From Eudorina sp. 2006-703-Eu-15 (taxonomy: Eukaryota > Chlorophyta > Chlorophyceae > Chlamydomonadales > Volvocaceae): a stretch of DNA of 64,000 nt. The notes beneath the pieces are model-generated. The model made no database searches and had not been told where the DNA came from. It was given only the letters and a program-made list of their open reading frames with translations. The stretch covers positions 1,053,311-1,117,310 of the forward strand of contig BDSI01000012.1 of assembly GCA_003117195.1 (NCBI GenBank). Direction: 5' to 3'. The position numbers and the translations under genes were made by a program. Below, piece by piece: positions 33,264 through 44,846 of this stretch (positions are counted from its first letter, which is position 1; every line of letters begins with the position of its first letter).

Positions 33264-36200
33264 TCACCTATGTTCCGACTCCTCTTCCAGCGCGCTTAAG
33301 GTGGGTCCTAGCCCAGAGCTGATGCTTCCGCCGTTGCCCATCCGTATGCCAAGTTTGCGAAGATGCCGATACGCCAGCGAGCTCTTAATCTTATCCCGCT
33401 GGTATGACGAGGACGAGCTGAGTTTGAACATGCCCATCTTGTTGGCGCCATGCGGCAGCGACGTTCCGCCGCCTACGCTGCTGCCGTCTCCAATTCCTCC
33501 TTGTCCTATGACGATGCCGTTGGGCACAGCGCTTCCGCCCACTCCCGCTCCCGTGCCGCCGCCGAAGCCCGCCCCAACCGATCCGCCTGCCATGGTGGTG
33601 GACCCCCCTCCCAGCACAATTCCGGCGTTGTACAGGGCCAGCGGGTTGTCTCTGGTGATAACACCATTCTCACCAAAGGCTCCGAAACCCGAGGTGGCAC
33701 CGCCGGTGCCGCCGCCACTGTTCGCACCGCCGCCGCCCAAATGCTCCCCGCCTTGCGAAGACTCTGGCGCTGCCGGCGGGACAATCTGCAGCGTCGACGT
33801 TTGTCCGCCCACCTCCTCCCGCATGCGGTTCAGCTCCGCCAGCACCTCCTCGAACGAAGGGCGCAGCGCTGCGTCGGGGTCCCAGCAGCGGCTGGCCAGG
33901 GCCACGTAGTCGCGGGGGGCGAAGGGCGGGAACTTGGGGCGGCGGGCCTCCTTGGTGATGGCGTGGCCCAGGTGGGCGCGGGGGACGCCGGCAAAGGGCT
34001 CCGAGGCGCAGAAGAGCTCCCACATCAGGATGCCGAACTGTGTGTGGGTGGGGGGCAGGAAGGGATGGGCAGGGGGCAGGCCGATGCGGATCTGGAGCTG
34101 TCGGAAGCCACCACCACCAGCACCACAATCACCGCCCCACGGACACACACCCCTTCCGACATCTCACCGAGTACACGTCGGCGGCCTTGCTGATGCGGCC
34201 CTCCAGCATCACCTCCTGCGCGGGGGGGGGGGTGCAGGGCAGGAGGGGCGGAAGAGGTGGGACAGCCACCCAGGACGAAGATGTTCGGACAAAGCCCTTC
34301 CTTGATGATCGTCCCCCCTCCCTCCCCCGGCCCCTCCCTCCCACCGGCGCCATGTGCGTGAGCGTCCCCTGGAAGCAGCTGCTGAGGTGCGTCTCCTGGT
34401 GCTCCATGCGGGTGGACAGACCGAAGTCCGCCACCTTGGCCACCACACCGCGACCCTCGGTGCCACTGCTCTTGAGCATGATGTTGCGGGCCTTGAGGTC
34501 TGGAAAAGGGGAGGGCCGGGCAGGAAGGGGGAGGGGCACGGGGCCGCAGACGACCGGCGCAGCGTCAGGATGCGGGCGGGCAGGACAGTGGCACAGCGGG
34601 GCGCACCCAGGCAGTCTCCCACGGTCACAATGGCCATACACCCTGCGCCATGCGCTAAAATGGCAATGCCGGCCCCGGCCAACTTGCCTTGCAGCCACGC
34701 CGCCCACCGCAACCTGCGCGCCTCGTCACCCGCCCCAACCCCTCACCCAATCCCTCGCCTCCCCCTGAGCTCCGCTCACCCGAGTGCAGCACATTCGAGG
34801 CGTGCATGTGCACCATCGCCTTGGCCACGTCGGCGGCGGTCTCCAGCATGGCCGCCAGATTGAATGATTGGCCTGAGGGCCGCACACGATGCGGGTCAAC
34901 GCACGACCGAGCCAATGCCTTTGCGGGCTCCAGTGCAGGGTGCCGCCGGTCAAGCTCAACCAACCAGCTGGACCCCGCCGAAAACCCGCAACGGCAGCTG
35001 AACCCGCCAGCTAAGCGTGCCACATCGCTCACCCCCTCCTACGGCAACCCCCCAACCTGGCGCACCCCGTCCCACGGCCATCTGGCTCAACCCCTCCAAC
35101 GGCCAACCCCGCCCCCCTCGCTCACCCTGCATGAACACGTCCTGGTTCAGCGCGTCCTTCAGTGAGCCCTTGTCGCAAAACTCAAGCACCAGCCGGACCT
35201 GCAGGCCGGGGGGTGGGAGGAATGCCGGTGCCGGACAGCATTCCCGCAGGCCGAGTCAGGGGGCGGGCTGCTGGGCTGCACCAGTGCACGAGGGGGACCA
35301 GCGAGGGCGGCACCCGTCTTCTTCTTCGCTGGGAGGGCCTTATGCCATCGCTCCCCCCGCACCTCTGGCAATCACCCTCCACCCACGGCGGCGCGGGCCT
35401 TACTCAGCCACGCGGCGAGGAGTTCAGGTCCGGTGTGCTGACCGACGTACCCCGCCCAAACCTACGAACGCTCCTGCCAAGATGGTTTGCACTGCCGCTG
35501 CTGCTGCTGCTGCTGCTGCTGCGGCGGCGGCGGCGGCTCGGCAGGCAGCGGCTGCGCCCCCCCCCAACGCGCGTCCCCATCCGTCCGCACCTCATAGCTG
35601 TGGATGGCGGCCTCCGACGTAACGCTCTTGTTGTCCGTTGAGGCCGCCGGGTCGGAGCCGTTGGAGCGCTGGCTGAACGAGGTGCCGGTGTACTGGGTGC
35701 TGCTGCGGTGAATGAGGGACCGGGCGGGACCAGGCGCAAGTGGGGCGCAAGTGGGCCGGACCAGGCATAATATTTTGTTAGGGTCATCATGCTGGCGCCC
35801 CTCGGGTCGTAAACCAGCCGCAGCAACCAAGGGGCATGCGGCCCGAGCGACCGCAATCGGTCTCCGGCACGAACCCGCGGCCACTCTGCGGCCCACCCGG
35901 GAGGCACTACCTGTTCGTCTCACTGCACCCGGCCCCGGTCGCACCACACCCGGCTCCGGTCGCACCGTACCGCACCGCACCGAGCGAGTAGGTGTTAAGG
36001 ATGGCGCCCCCGGCCAGGGACCGTCTATCCCCTGGGCCCGCACCATCGTGACCGATCCATACCTGGGCATCTGCTGCACGCCCCCGTGTGATGGCTCGTG
36101 GTAGGGCCGGATGAAGTAGGTGTAGGTGGTCACTGGAAGGGTGGGGGGAGAGGGGTAAGGGGGCAGGAGGGGGCCGCAGGTGGGTGCGAGGACCGATACA

Positions 36201-39200
36201 CAGCCGCCCGGGCACGCACGGTCCGGTACTCAAACGCCGTCCGGTCCCCCGCCCCTTTCCCCCCTATCTCCCTATCCCGCCCCTCCCGCCCCTCCCCCCC
36301 CTGCTCACCAATGTTGGGGTGCACCAGGCTGGAGCTGATGGCAGCCTCCATCACCGCCATCTTCTCGCGCTTCTCCTGACCGGTCATGTTGGCGGGCAGG
36401 ATCATGGTCTTCACAGCAACCACCTAAGGCGGGAGGGAAAGCGGGAGGCGGACGGATGGGTGCCGGCACGAGCATCAAGCGGTTGGGTTGGGAGGGCCAA
36501 AACGACATTCCAATACGGCTGCTGCCGTCTTTTCTGCTACGGCCTCAGCTGCCTGTCCTGTAATGCCCCGAACGCCGCCCGAACCTCACCCCTTTGTCAA
36601 TTTAGACAGCGAAACCGCGAAAAATCACCGATTGCGTAGCAGTTGTCCGGTTGGAGTCGAAACTCACCCCGCCCAGGCACAGCTCACATCTGGTCCTGAC
36701 ATACAGTTCGCCTACAGCTGCACGACCGCAGCTCGACTGTGGCACAACAGCAGCTGCAACAGCGCTCGCCACGCAGCGCAGCGCGCACATCATGCCTCTC
36801 CGCAGACTAGCCTTGCGTGCTGCACCCTTCCGCTTCCGCACCTCCGCCTACCTGGCGTCAGTAGAGCGATCCCTTCACAAGAATAAAAACTCTGAAAGCA
36901 ACTCCTATCATGTTTTTGGCACCTTTGCCGCTGGCGCTCGTCCCTTACCCATCCCACAACACGCCAACAGCAACGACCCTGCCCCGGCAACCCTGCCACC
37001 CTCCCCCGCTCCCGGGACCCCGCTCACCGTCCCTCTCCAAAGGCCGCGCTGTACCTTGCCGAACTGCGGGGCGGGACCACGGAGGATACGGTGGCAGGGC
37101 CGAGCGCTGTCAGGCACAGCCCATCCACCCACGCCAAGAGGTTACAAGCGCCGGGCGTGCTTGCGACACGCAGCAGACGCCCGCAGTCAGGATGCAGTCA
37201 ACCGCGACCAGCACCCACCAGACGGGGTACTCCGGGCCGGGCCGGGCCGGGCCGGGCCCGGCCCGGCCCGGCCTGCGACAGGGCGGCAACTCGTGGCAGC
37301 GAGACCTGCCCATAGAATCACATGCTGCGGACGATCAGATCCCGGGCTACATCCCCTGTGCCCCGCGCGGTCATGGGTAGCAAGGCTCTGCCCAGGCGAC
37401 GCATCGCGCGGGCGCCCCCACCGCCATCCCCAACTCACCGCGCCCGCTCCCAGCACCTCAAAGACCTGGATGGGGTCGTCCAGCGACGCCTTGGCCACGT
37501 TGAGCGAGCGGCGGGCGTCCTCGATTCGGGCTGCGGAGAAGGGGACAAGGACGACCGCGGACGGTTTGTGGCGGGGCTTCGCGGCTTGCGGCTAGGCGGC
37601 TACAGCGACACAGACAGCACGGGTACGTGCACGTGTCAGAGGCTTGACAGCGCGGAGCGCCCGACGAGATGCAGTGCGGTGAGGCGGCGGGACCGCCAGC
37701 CCCTGCAGCTGCGGGCCTCCATCCCGGGGCCCCAGCCCCAACCCCGTCCGTCGCCATCTAGCCCGGTAGCCCTGACCCGCAAGCTCACTCATCATGGCCT
37801 TCCGGGAGTTGCCCGTAAACGAGTCCTCGTCCGTCCGTTTGGTCCGGTTGGCGTCCAGGCACTTGAGCAGGTCGTACTGCCGCACCAGCAGCACGTCCAT
37901 CCGCTCCTGCGAGAGGGGTAGGGGAGAAACGCAGCGCAGATAAGACATGTCGTGGACGACAGGGCCCCCCGAAACCCCGTCCGTGTGGTCGATCCGGTGC
38001 AGCCCCGACCGGCCGTCCGCAGCGCAGGCACCAACCCCCGCGGGCCGCCCCCTTCCCGGTGGGCTTCCGCCCACCGCCCACCCCCTGCGCACCTTCTCCT
38101 CCCGGAGCTGCTCGGTCGTCTCCGCCAGTTTGTGGTTAGCGGCCTGGGGGGGCGCGGGGGGCGGGGCAATCGGTGATTGTTTCGCGATTTCGCTGTCTTT
38201 ATTGACAAAAAGGGGCACCGAGGGGCACCGAGCGGCAAGGGACGGGATGCCCCGGCGGCGTACGGGGTACGGCCATCGGATGCCAACTCACATCTGACGC
38301 CACAAAGTGAAGGCAAGGCACGGCACGGCACGGCAAGCCAAGGCAAGGCAAGCGGGACACCGGTAGGGCCCACACCCGGCTTCCCACCGAAAGGGGCAGG
38401 CGCGAGCGAGCGCGGGAGAGAGAGGCGGCCCCAAGGGCCGTGCCCTCAGCTCATCAGCCCGGGCGCGCCACCTCAAGCTCCCACCGCCACCACCACCTCC
38501 ATCACCAGACCTGCCGCCGTGACGCTCCCACTCGCGGCCCGTAATCCCCGCCCCCGTCCATCATTGACTACCCAGTCGCTGCCCCCCGCTGCCCGCCACC
38601 CACCACCGTCTCCATCAGCAGCAGCCGCTGCCGCTTGAACGACGCCAAAGTGACGAAGAGCAGCACCGAGATGATGAAGGCGATGATGACCACGGCGGCA
38701 ATCAAGGGGTCCTTCCAGGTGGTCCCAAAGCCCCCCGCGGGCGCCACCTGAGTGCGGATCAGGTCAGACGGTGGCGGCAAGGGATCAGATCATCGGACAA
38801 TGCGGTGACGGCAAGGGATCAGATCATCGGACAATGCGGTGACGGCAAAGGATCAGATCATCGGACAATGCGGTGACGGCAAGGGATCAGATCATCGGAC
38901 AATGCGGTGACGGCAAGGGATCAGATCATCGGGCAATGCGGTGGCGGCAAGGGATCAGATCATCGGACAATGCGGTGACGGCAAGGGATCAGATCATCGG
39001 GCAATGCGGTGACGGAAGGGATCAGATCATCGGACAATGCGGTGACGGCAAGGGATCATCGGATAACGTGGTGACGAAAGGGAACATACAGGGCTATCTC
39101 GACACCGACGGTGCCTAGAGCCGCCGACCCGCATCGGCAGCGAATGTGAGACCGACCGCCTGCACATGCCCCCGACATCCACAACAGCTGCACGCCGTAC

Positions 39201-42200
39201 AAAGTCGTACAACTCCCGCCCCTGGAGCACCCCGCGCCCCGGTCTCACCCTCAGAGTCCAGACTCCGTTGATGACCTTGACGGGCACTGTGATGGCGTCG
39301 GTGCCCTTCAGCGAGTTGTCCTGCAGGGTGCTGAAGATGATTTGCTCGGAAGTGGCGTTGATGGGGGCGACCAGCGCGTAGTCGAGGTTCTGCGGGTTGG
39401 GGGAGCGGCGAGGGTTGAGCGGGTTCAGGTTGGGTGAGGTCAGGCCGCGTGAGGTCAGGTCAGGTCAGGTCGGGCCGAATCGGATGAGGTCAGTTCGGGT
39501 CGGGTCCACCATCCATTGCTCGCCCCCCGTATCCCAGTCAAAGATAAACAGTTACACGAACCGCGCCCGGCCCACGTGCACGCACTCAAAGTGAGGCAGG
39601 CGCTCGTCGTCGCATCCTTCACCCGCACTCGCACCCCAACCTCCTCCTCCATTCTCACCCCCTCCCGCACACTCAACCCCACCCCCACCCACCATGTTCC
39701 TCAGGTTGGCCAGGTACGCGTCTTTGCCGTGTGTCACCTCGTCGTAGTTGACCAGCACCGTCAGCATGCCCCACCTGGCGGCCGCAGGGCAGGCGGCGCG
39801 GGCGGACACAGCACACAGCACTGAGAACTGAGGCCCCCCCCGGCTCCCGCGCTGCGGCCACGAGGGCACAAGGGCGCAAGGGGCCCGGAAGACGCCGTGG
39901 CAGGCACGCACCAAGACAGACCCAGACTCGGTCCTCAGCCAGGGAGGCCACCCCTGTACAACCTAGCGCGCGCGGCGGAAACCTTCTCCCGCACTGCAGC
40001 TGCACTGCGCCTTCCTTACGCCGCACCTCCGGTCTTCAGCCGCCCTCACGTCGTTTCCCCTCAACGTTTGTGTTGCTTTCCCCATCAATGTTTTCCCTCA
40101 GATGTTTGAGATGTTTCCCCTCGACATTTTCCTTGGACTCGCCCAGCCACACCTCCGTCTCGTTCGTCCCACCACAGATCACACAAGGCTGCACCCCTCA
40201 AAGCTCAACCCGCATCCCGCACAGTCCTGCCCCCCAGCCCCAACCTCCCGCCGCACGTGTCCTCTCACCACTTCTCTCGGCTCGTGGCGTTGTAGCAGAC
40301 GCTGCAGTTGCGAACGCTGGCCGGCAGCTGGTCGAACGGCACGTCGGTCGTGTTCTGGGGATACCGGAAGCCGAAGGTCTCATTCGCACTCACGTCAGCT
40401 GTGCAGAAAGGAAAGGGGGGGAGAGGGTCACTGTCATCTCTATCGGCCACTAGTGCATACTTACAACGGGTTGGTGTTGGGGGGCCAATACGCTTTGGGG
40501 CTTGGAGCTGGACCGCTTTAGTATTCTGGGGCGGGCTAGCCGGGATCGTAGTGCCGGCCATCGCCCCGCTTTGAGCTTATCTGCTGTAACGCCGTTGGCT
40601 GTCACCGATGACCCGCGGGGTCCGCTGTAACATCCTTAATAATAACGCATCACGGCAGTCGCGAACAATAACACCCGGGTGCAGAGCCTATCCAGCCCAT
40701 TCGGCGGAAAATCAAGTACCTCTAGTGCCTGCGGCCGAATGGACTCAGCGGGACGGGTGGCGGCTCACCGGCCGGGGGAGCGGGGCTGCGCGCCACACGG
40801 GGGCATTAGGCGGTCAGGGCTACACCCGCAGGCACGCCAGCGCCCTAGATTCCACCCAATCCACCACCCAACCTACAAACGCCCTCCCGCCCGTCCGTCT
40901 CTGCGCCCAGCAGTCCCATGCTCGCTGTCACTTGACGACCACTTGAGCGCTCCTCCGTCTGAGCCCTTCCTACTCACGGACGTAGATTGGGTAGCGCACA
41001 AAGGCGCCCTTGAAGCCCTGGACCAGGTCGAAGGGGCCGTTGACCGCGGGCTGCCGGCTCGTGATGGCGGACAGGATACCGGCGCGGCGGGTGGGATCTG
41101 CGGGGCCACGACAGTCACAGACCCGCCATAACTGCACATGACCTCGTGGGCGGAGCGGGAACTTCATAACCGCGTAGAGCCCTCCCGTGACATGCACACA
41201 CACACACACACATTGCTGTCGTGCGGGTCTCTTCTCTAAACACACATTGCTGCCGAGGTCGCCGGCAGCATACTGGGTCAGTTGCGCGGGGACAACTGCG
41301 CAGTCTGTACGGTACGGTACGGGTGGAATGGACTGGCACGAGTCCGTCGCTGGCCCTGGCCCTCGCCCGGGCACAGCTCAGGTGGACGAGAGGCGCCGCA
41401 CCTCCGATCAGGTCGCGCGGCGGGTTGACCTGGCTCAGATCCTCAGGCCTGAAGGGGTAGATCATCATCACCTGCCCGAAGGGCTGCAGCTGCAGGTTCC
41501 ACAGAGAGCCGTTGGGCACCTGCGGGGGGGGGGAGGGGAGAGGGTTATAGGAAATTGGTAGACATAATCAAACTTCGGGGGGAGAGTAGAGCACGCGATC
41601 CAGGGAGGCCGCGAACGCGGACGCGTCGGCGACATGGACGCGCATGTGCACACGGGCCCAAAGACCCAGTCCATGGCAGTTCCAGGCGGCTGCGACGGAC
41701 GCCGAGGACACGTCTTTCGCATGCATGCGCTACCCCCCATCACCCCAGTCACCACCACCAATACACCATCGCAATTATTAACGCCACGAGGCCTACAGCA
41801 GCCGGTGGAAGGAGCCGCTGTCGGCGGACGCAGCACGGCACCCCGGAAGCAACCCCGCAGGACGCCGCCCGCCCAGCGCTGCGGAAGTGAGGTCCCTGGA
41901 TCCCGATGGACTGGACTGGACTGGACTGGCACTGGGGTGACGGGGACCCCCGGTTGTGAGTGACTCAGTGTCGAAGTGAACCCAGATGCACGGCGGCCTC
42001 CTGGCGAGTCTTGCGCCCCGCTCCGCCCCGCGTCAAGGGCGCCATAACGCCCGCCGGCGCGACCCGCACCCAGCGCTTCGATGGTAGCGGCGGCGCCCCG
42101 CCCTCCTAGCCCCGCCGAAAGGAGTGCCGCCCCGTCCCCTTACTGTACGGGTTGCGTCGCCTGCCACCCGTGCCGCGCTGGCCTCACCTCCCCGCCTCCC

Positions 42201-44846
42201 CGTCTACCAATTTCCTATACCCCTTTCCCGCCTCCCCGCCCTCCCAGCCACACGCACCCGCGACAGCAGCTCCTGCGCCGTCTGGTTGAAGTTCTGCACC
42301 CAGTAGGACCACTCGGGTCGCTGCCTGACCAGCAACTGGAAGGTCACACCAGGCGTGAAGGACTGCTGCAGCTGGATCTGCAGGCGGCAGCGCCGGGGCC
42401 AGGTCGTGGGGATGCCGGTGAGGTTTTCTGATGCCCGTACCTGTTGCGCGCCTGACCGCCACACGCGGGAGCGACTCGGTGATGTGCAGCGCGCAGTCCA
42501 GGGGTGACAGGGGCGGTATCTGGGGACCTGGCCCCGCAGGGGGCCGTGGTGAACCCCCTTCTCCGCGAACCCTTTTTTACGCTGGGAATGGAGAATGGGG
42601 AACGCCCTTCCATGGGCCTGGGGCGCAGACCCTGGCGGGCAGGACACGCGGTGGTGAAGCCGCCTGCCCAGGACCATCGGCAGCATAACTTCAGTACTTC
42701 ACTCGGGGCCTGGGGCGCTCGGACACAAACCCGGCCTCGAACGGTGACATCCAACGGTGCACTGCAGAGGATTTGGCCCCCTAAACGGTGGGTAAGGAGT
42801 CCAGGGACACCCACGTGCGACGGGCGCGTCACGACCTCCAGTGCATCAGCGCCAAACCCAGGTGCATCTCAATTGCAACTAAAGCAGTGGAAATCGGCGC
42901 GACCGGCGCCAAAGTCCATCAATGTACGCACAACAGGAACGTTTCGCCTGGCCTTGCAATGCTTGGGCACTGCCCTGCCCTGCCCTGCCAGCTGCAACAT
43001 CGAGCCGTCCAGTTCCTGGCTTAACCCTTGGCCTATGCAGCCGATAGTGCCATCTCCAGTGGGCCCATGGACCCCATCCGCACGACCATGCGATTCTCGC
43101 CCGGGTCATGACCTGGTGACATGCCCGGCAGCGAGGTCATCGTCCCCGGCTGGGGCCCTCTCCCTGCAGGTATCCTACAGGCCGCCGTCGATCGTTATGC
43201 CCCCGCGCTGCAGCGAAGCCCAGGCGGGAGATTGGGCGCCGATCAAAGCCCGGGCGGGAGATTGGGCGCCGATCAAAGCCCGGGCGGGAGATTGGGCGCC
43301 GATCAAAGCCCGGGCGGGGGCACGCGATGCCGGGATCCTGGTTCCGGTGCTCCGGATGGGCTGCGGTGCTGCCCCGCCCCCCCCACACACCGGACTTGGC
43401 TTCTCGCGGCTCAGTTCTCTTTTACGCACACCGAACACCGGGAACCGAGAACCCGATCGGACGCTTCGGACCCTCACTTGATTCCCCCTGCAGGAATTTC
43501 CTGTACCCCCTCCGCGTGTAGCGCCGTGAATGATCGACTCTACTCCTGGGTCCGGGCCGGAGCTACCTCCACGGTCTTCCGCATCTGGGTCTCTCCAAGC
43601 GCACCGCCTAGCGCACGCTATGGAGCTGTGGGGGAGCACGGAGCACAGCCCTGCCGCAAAGACGAGCTGCCGCCACGATCCTATATCCCCTGTACGCCCG
43701 TCGTTTCAGGCGTGTGCGGGTCTGCCAGCACACCCATCCAACGCCCTGCTTACTTGGAAGCCTGTAGCCGCGTCCACGGCGCGGCCGTAAACGTCGTCCT
43801 TCTGCTGCTGCACGTGCGCTCGCGCGCCTGCCAGCACGCCCCAAACGCCCAGTCCCGTCAGCAGCAGAAACACCAGGAGCGGAATGATCACTGTGGACGG
43901 GTAGAGGCGCACTATGTCCGCCAGCTCCTGGGACCCAGGTCCATTGAGCACCGAGAGGGAGGGAGCACACGCCGGAGCATGGGAACACACCGAGCCAGGA
44001 CGATGGGGGCGGCAGGCCGCAGAATGCAGGCGAGTGGAGACCGTGCAGGTTGGTGGGGCGTGTTAAGGCACAGAGCAGGTCGTCCGGTGCGGGTATGGTT
44101 GAGGGCGTGCCGAATCGGATGTGCGGTCATGGGTGCATTGTGTGACCACGCCGTACAATACAGTGTGCGCGCGACAGCAGCAGTGACGTCATGGCAGGTG
44201 GCAGCCGGTGGGGGAGTTGGTTGTAACGGACCTTCAGGACTTGCAGGATGGTTGTGCAGCAGCTTGAGCAATAACTGGCGACTGAGCGAAGAAACCAGCC
44301 ACTGCTGACGCCGCTTGCAGAGGGTCTGCGCCAAACGTCCTTGCCGTCGCCGCCCATCGCCACCGCGACTGCGTCCGCAGGGGCGACAGCGGCGGCGGCC
44401 TTCTCATCATCTTGTCCGAACGCCGCGGGCGCACCCGCGCCCTCCACGAAGCATGTTGCGCCCTTCACGTCCAAGACTGTGCTGGCTCCCCCAACGACCC
44501 AGAGCCCTGCTCCGTTACTGTCTTCGACATCTTTAACGCTTAATTCGACCGCCGTTTCGGCGATTCCGTTAGGTCCTTTGTCAGCACCGGCTGTCCCTGC
44601 CGAGTTCTTATTCAGTTGGGCTTTCTTGCTCCGCTCTTGGAGATCGCGAACCACGTTTGCTCTGCAATTCAAGACAGTGATTCAAGAAGTGCCCGCACTA
44701 CGGTCCAAGCAATCAACAACTCACAGGCCATGATTCTTGTTGGCAAACAACCCACGCGCAAGGTCTTCTGTAGAAGACCCTTTTGCGACAGGCTGTTTCG
44801 CTGTTTCATCTGGACATCCTTCAGGGCCTCTCTCATTTTGTGCCAT
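33264..44846 (-). CDS. K2: CHASE-domain receptor-like TKL protein kinase (22 exons, 1,105 aa)
   Basis: Exons: 44846-44725, 44661-44232, 43927-43754, 42377-42258, 41519-41402, 41097-40978, 40398-40269, 39774-39693, 39389-39249, 38747-38604, 38143-38093, 37906-37789, 37530-37439, 37063-37028, 36423-36309, 36132-36063, 35702-35591, 35198-35126, 34872-34780, 34499-34345, 34215-34168, 34037-33264. They sum to 1,106 codons with the stop. Order: cytoplasmic N-terminus with VVRDLQER, TM1 (LLVFLLLTGLGVWGVLAG), CHASE-type sensor (SRQPAVNGPFDLVQG, FVRYPIYV, KWWGMLTVLVNYDEV), TM2 (IAAVVIIAFIISVLLFVTLA), coiled linker, kinase (GAGAFGKV, VAVK, HSDLKARN, DFG, MAPE) and a Gly-rich tail. Most exon lengths equal those of K1 and K3. 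The donor ending exon 2 (GTCCGT at 44231) is weak and was chosen by phase. A strong donor AG|GTGAGT overlaps the last codon, so an alternative C-terminal exon is possible. Confidence 0.87.
35494..35537. repeat. CTG/CGG trinucleotide repeat in a K2 intron
   Basis: (CTG)n running into (CGG)n, in the intron between the exons 35702-35591 and 35198-35126. That intron is absent from K1. Confidence 0.9.
36590..36637 (+). repeat. Intronic element M2, copy 1
   Basis: CCCCTTTGTCAATTTAGACA, then AGCGAAACCGCGAAAAATCA, ending CCGATTGCG. It is inverted relative to the gene and matches the reverse complement of 38167-38212. A shorter match is at 56069-56093 in K3. Confidence 0.75.
38167..38212 (-). repeat. 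Intronic element M2, copy 2
   Basis: Reverse complement reads TTGTCAATAAAGACAGCGAA, then ATCGCGAAACAATCACCG. It ends about 24 nt upstream of the 3' splice site of the exon beginning at 38143, just before its pyrimidine tract. Confidence 0.75.
38772..39080. repeat. 34-bp minisatellite in a K2 intron
   Basis: About eight copies of GGATCAGATCATCGGACAAT + GCGGTGACGGCAAG with few changes, then degenerate copies. It fills most of the intron between the exons at 39249 and 38747. K1 has no such array at this position. Confidence 0.92.
40612..40642 (+). mobile_element. LINE-B 3' terminus fragment
   Basis: GGGGTCCGCTGTAACATCCT followed by a TAATAATAA tail, in a K2 intron. The same terminus occurs at 47218-47248 and, diverged, at 61246-61276. 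Only the end is present. Confidence 0.55.
41545..41575 (-). repeat. Intronic element M1, terminal fragment in K2
   Basis: Reverse complement reads TTTGATTATGTCTACCAATT then TCCTATAACC. It lies 26 nt upstream of the acceptor for the exon starting at 41519. It matches the terminus of the two 250-bp elements in K3. Confidence 0.75.
43216..43319. repeat. 30-bp tandem repeat in a K2 intron
   Basis: Units of AAGCCCGGGCGGGAGATTGG + GCGCCGATCA: three full copies and a partial one, in the intron between the TM1 exon and the first sensor exon. Confidence 0.92.

Noticed and set aside
33170..33264. Short extra last exon for K2 after the donor at its stop
   Set aside because: An acceptor-like GTGCAG exists near 33213, but the resulting 30-odd residues match nothing in K1 or K3, so the stop at 33264 was kept.
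38772..39080. CRISPR array
   Set aside because: The 34-bp units are contiguous with no unique spacers, no cas genes are near, and the context is a eukaryotic intron.
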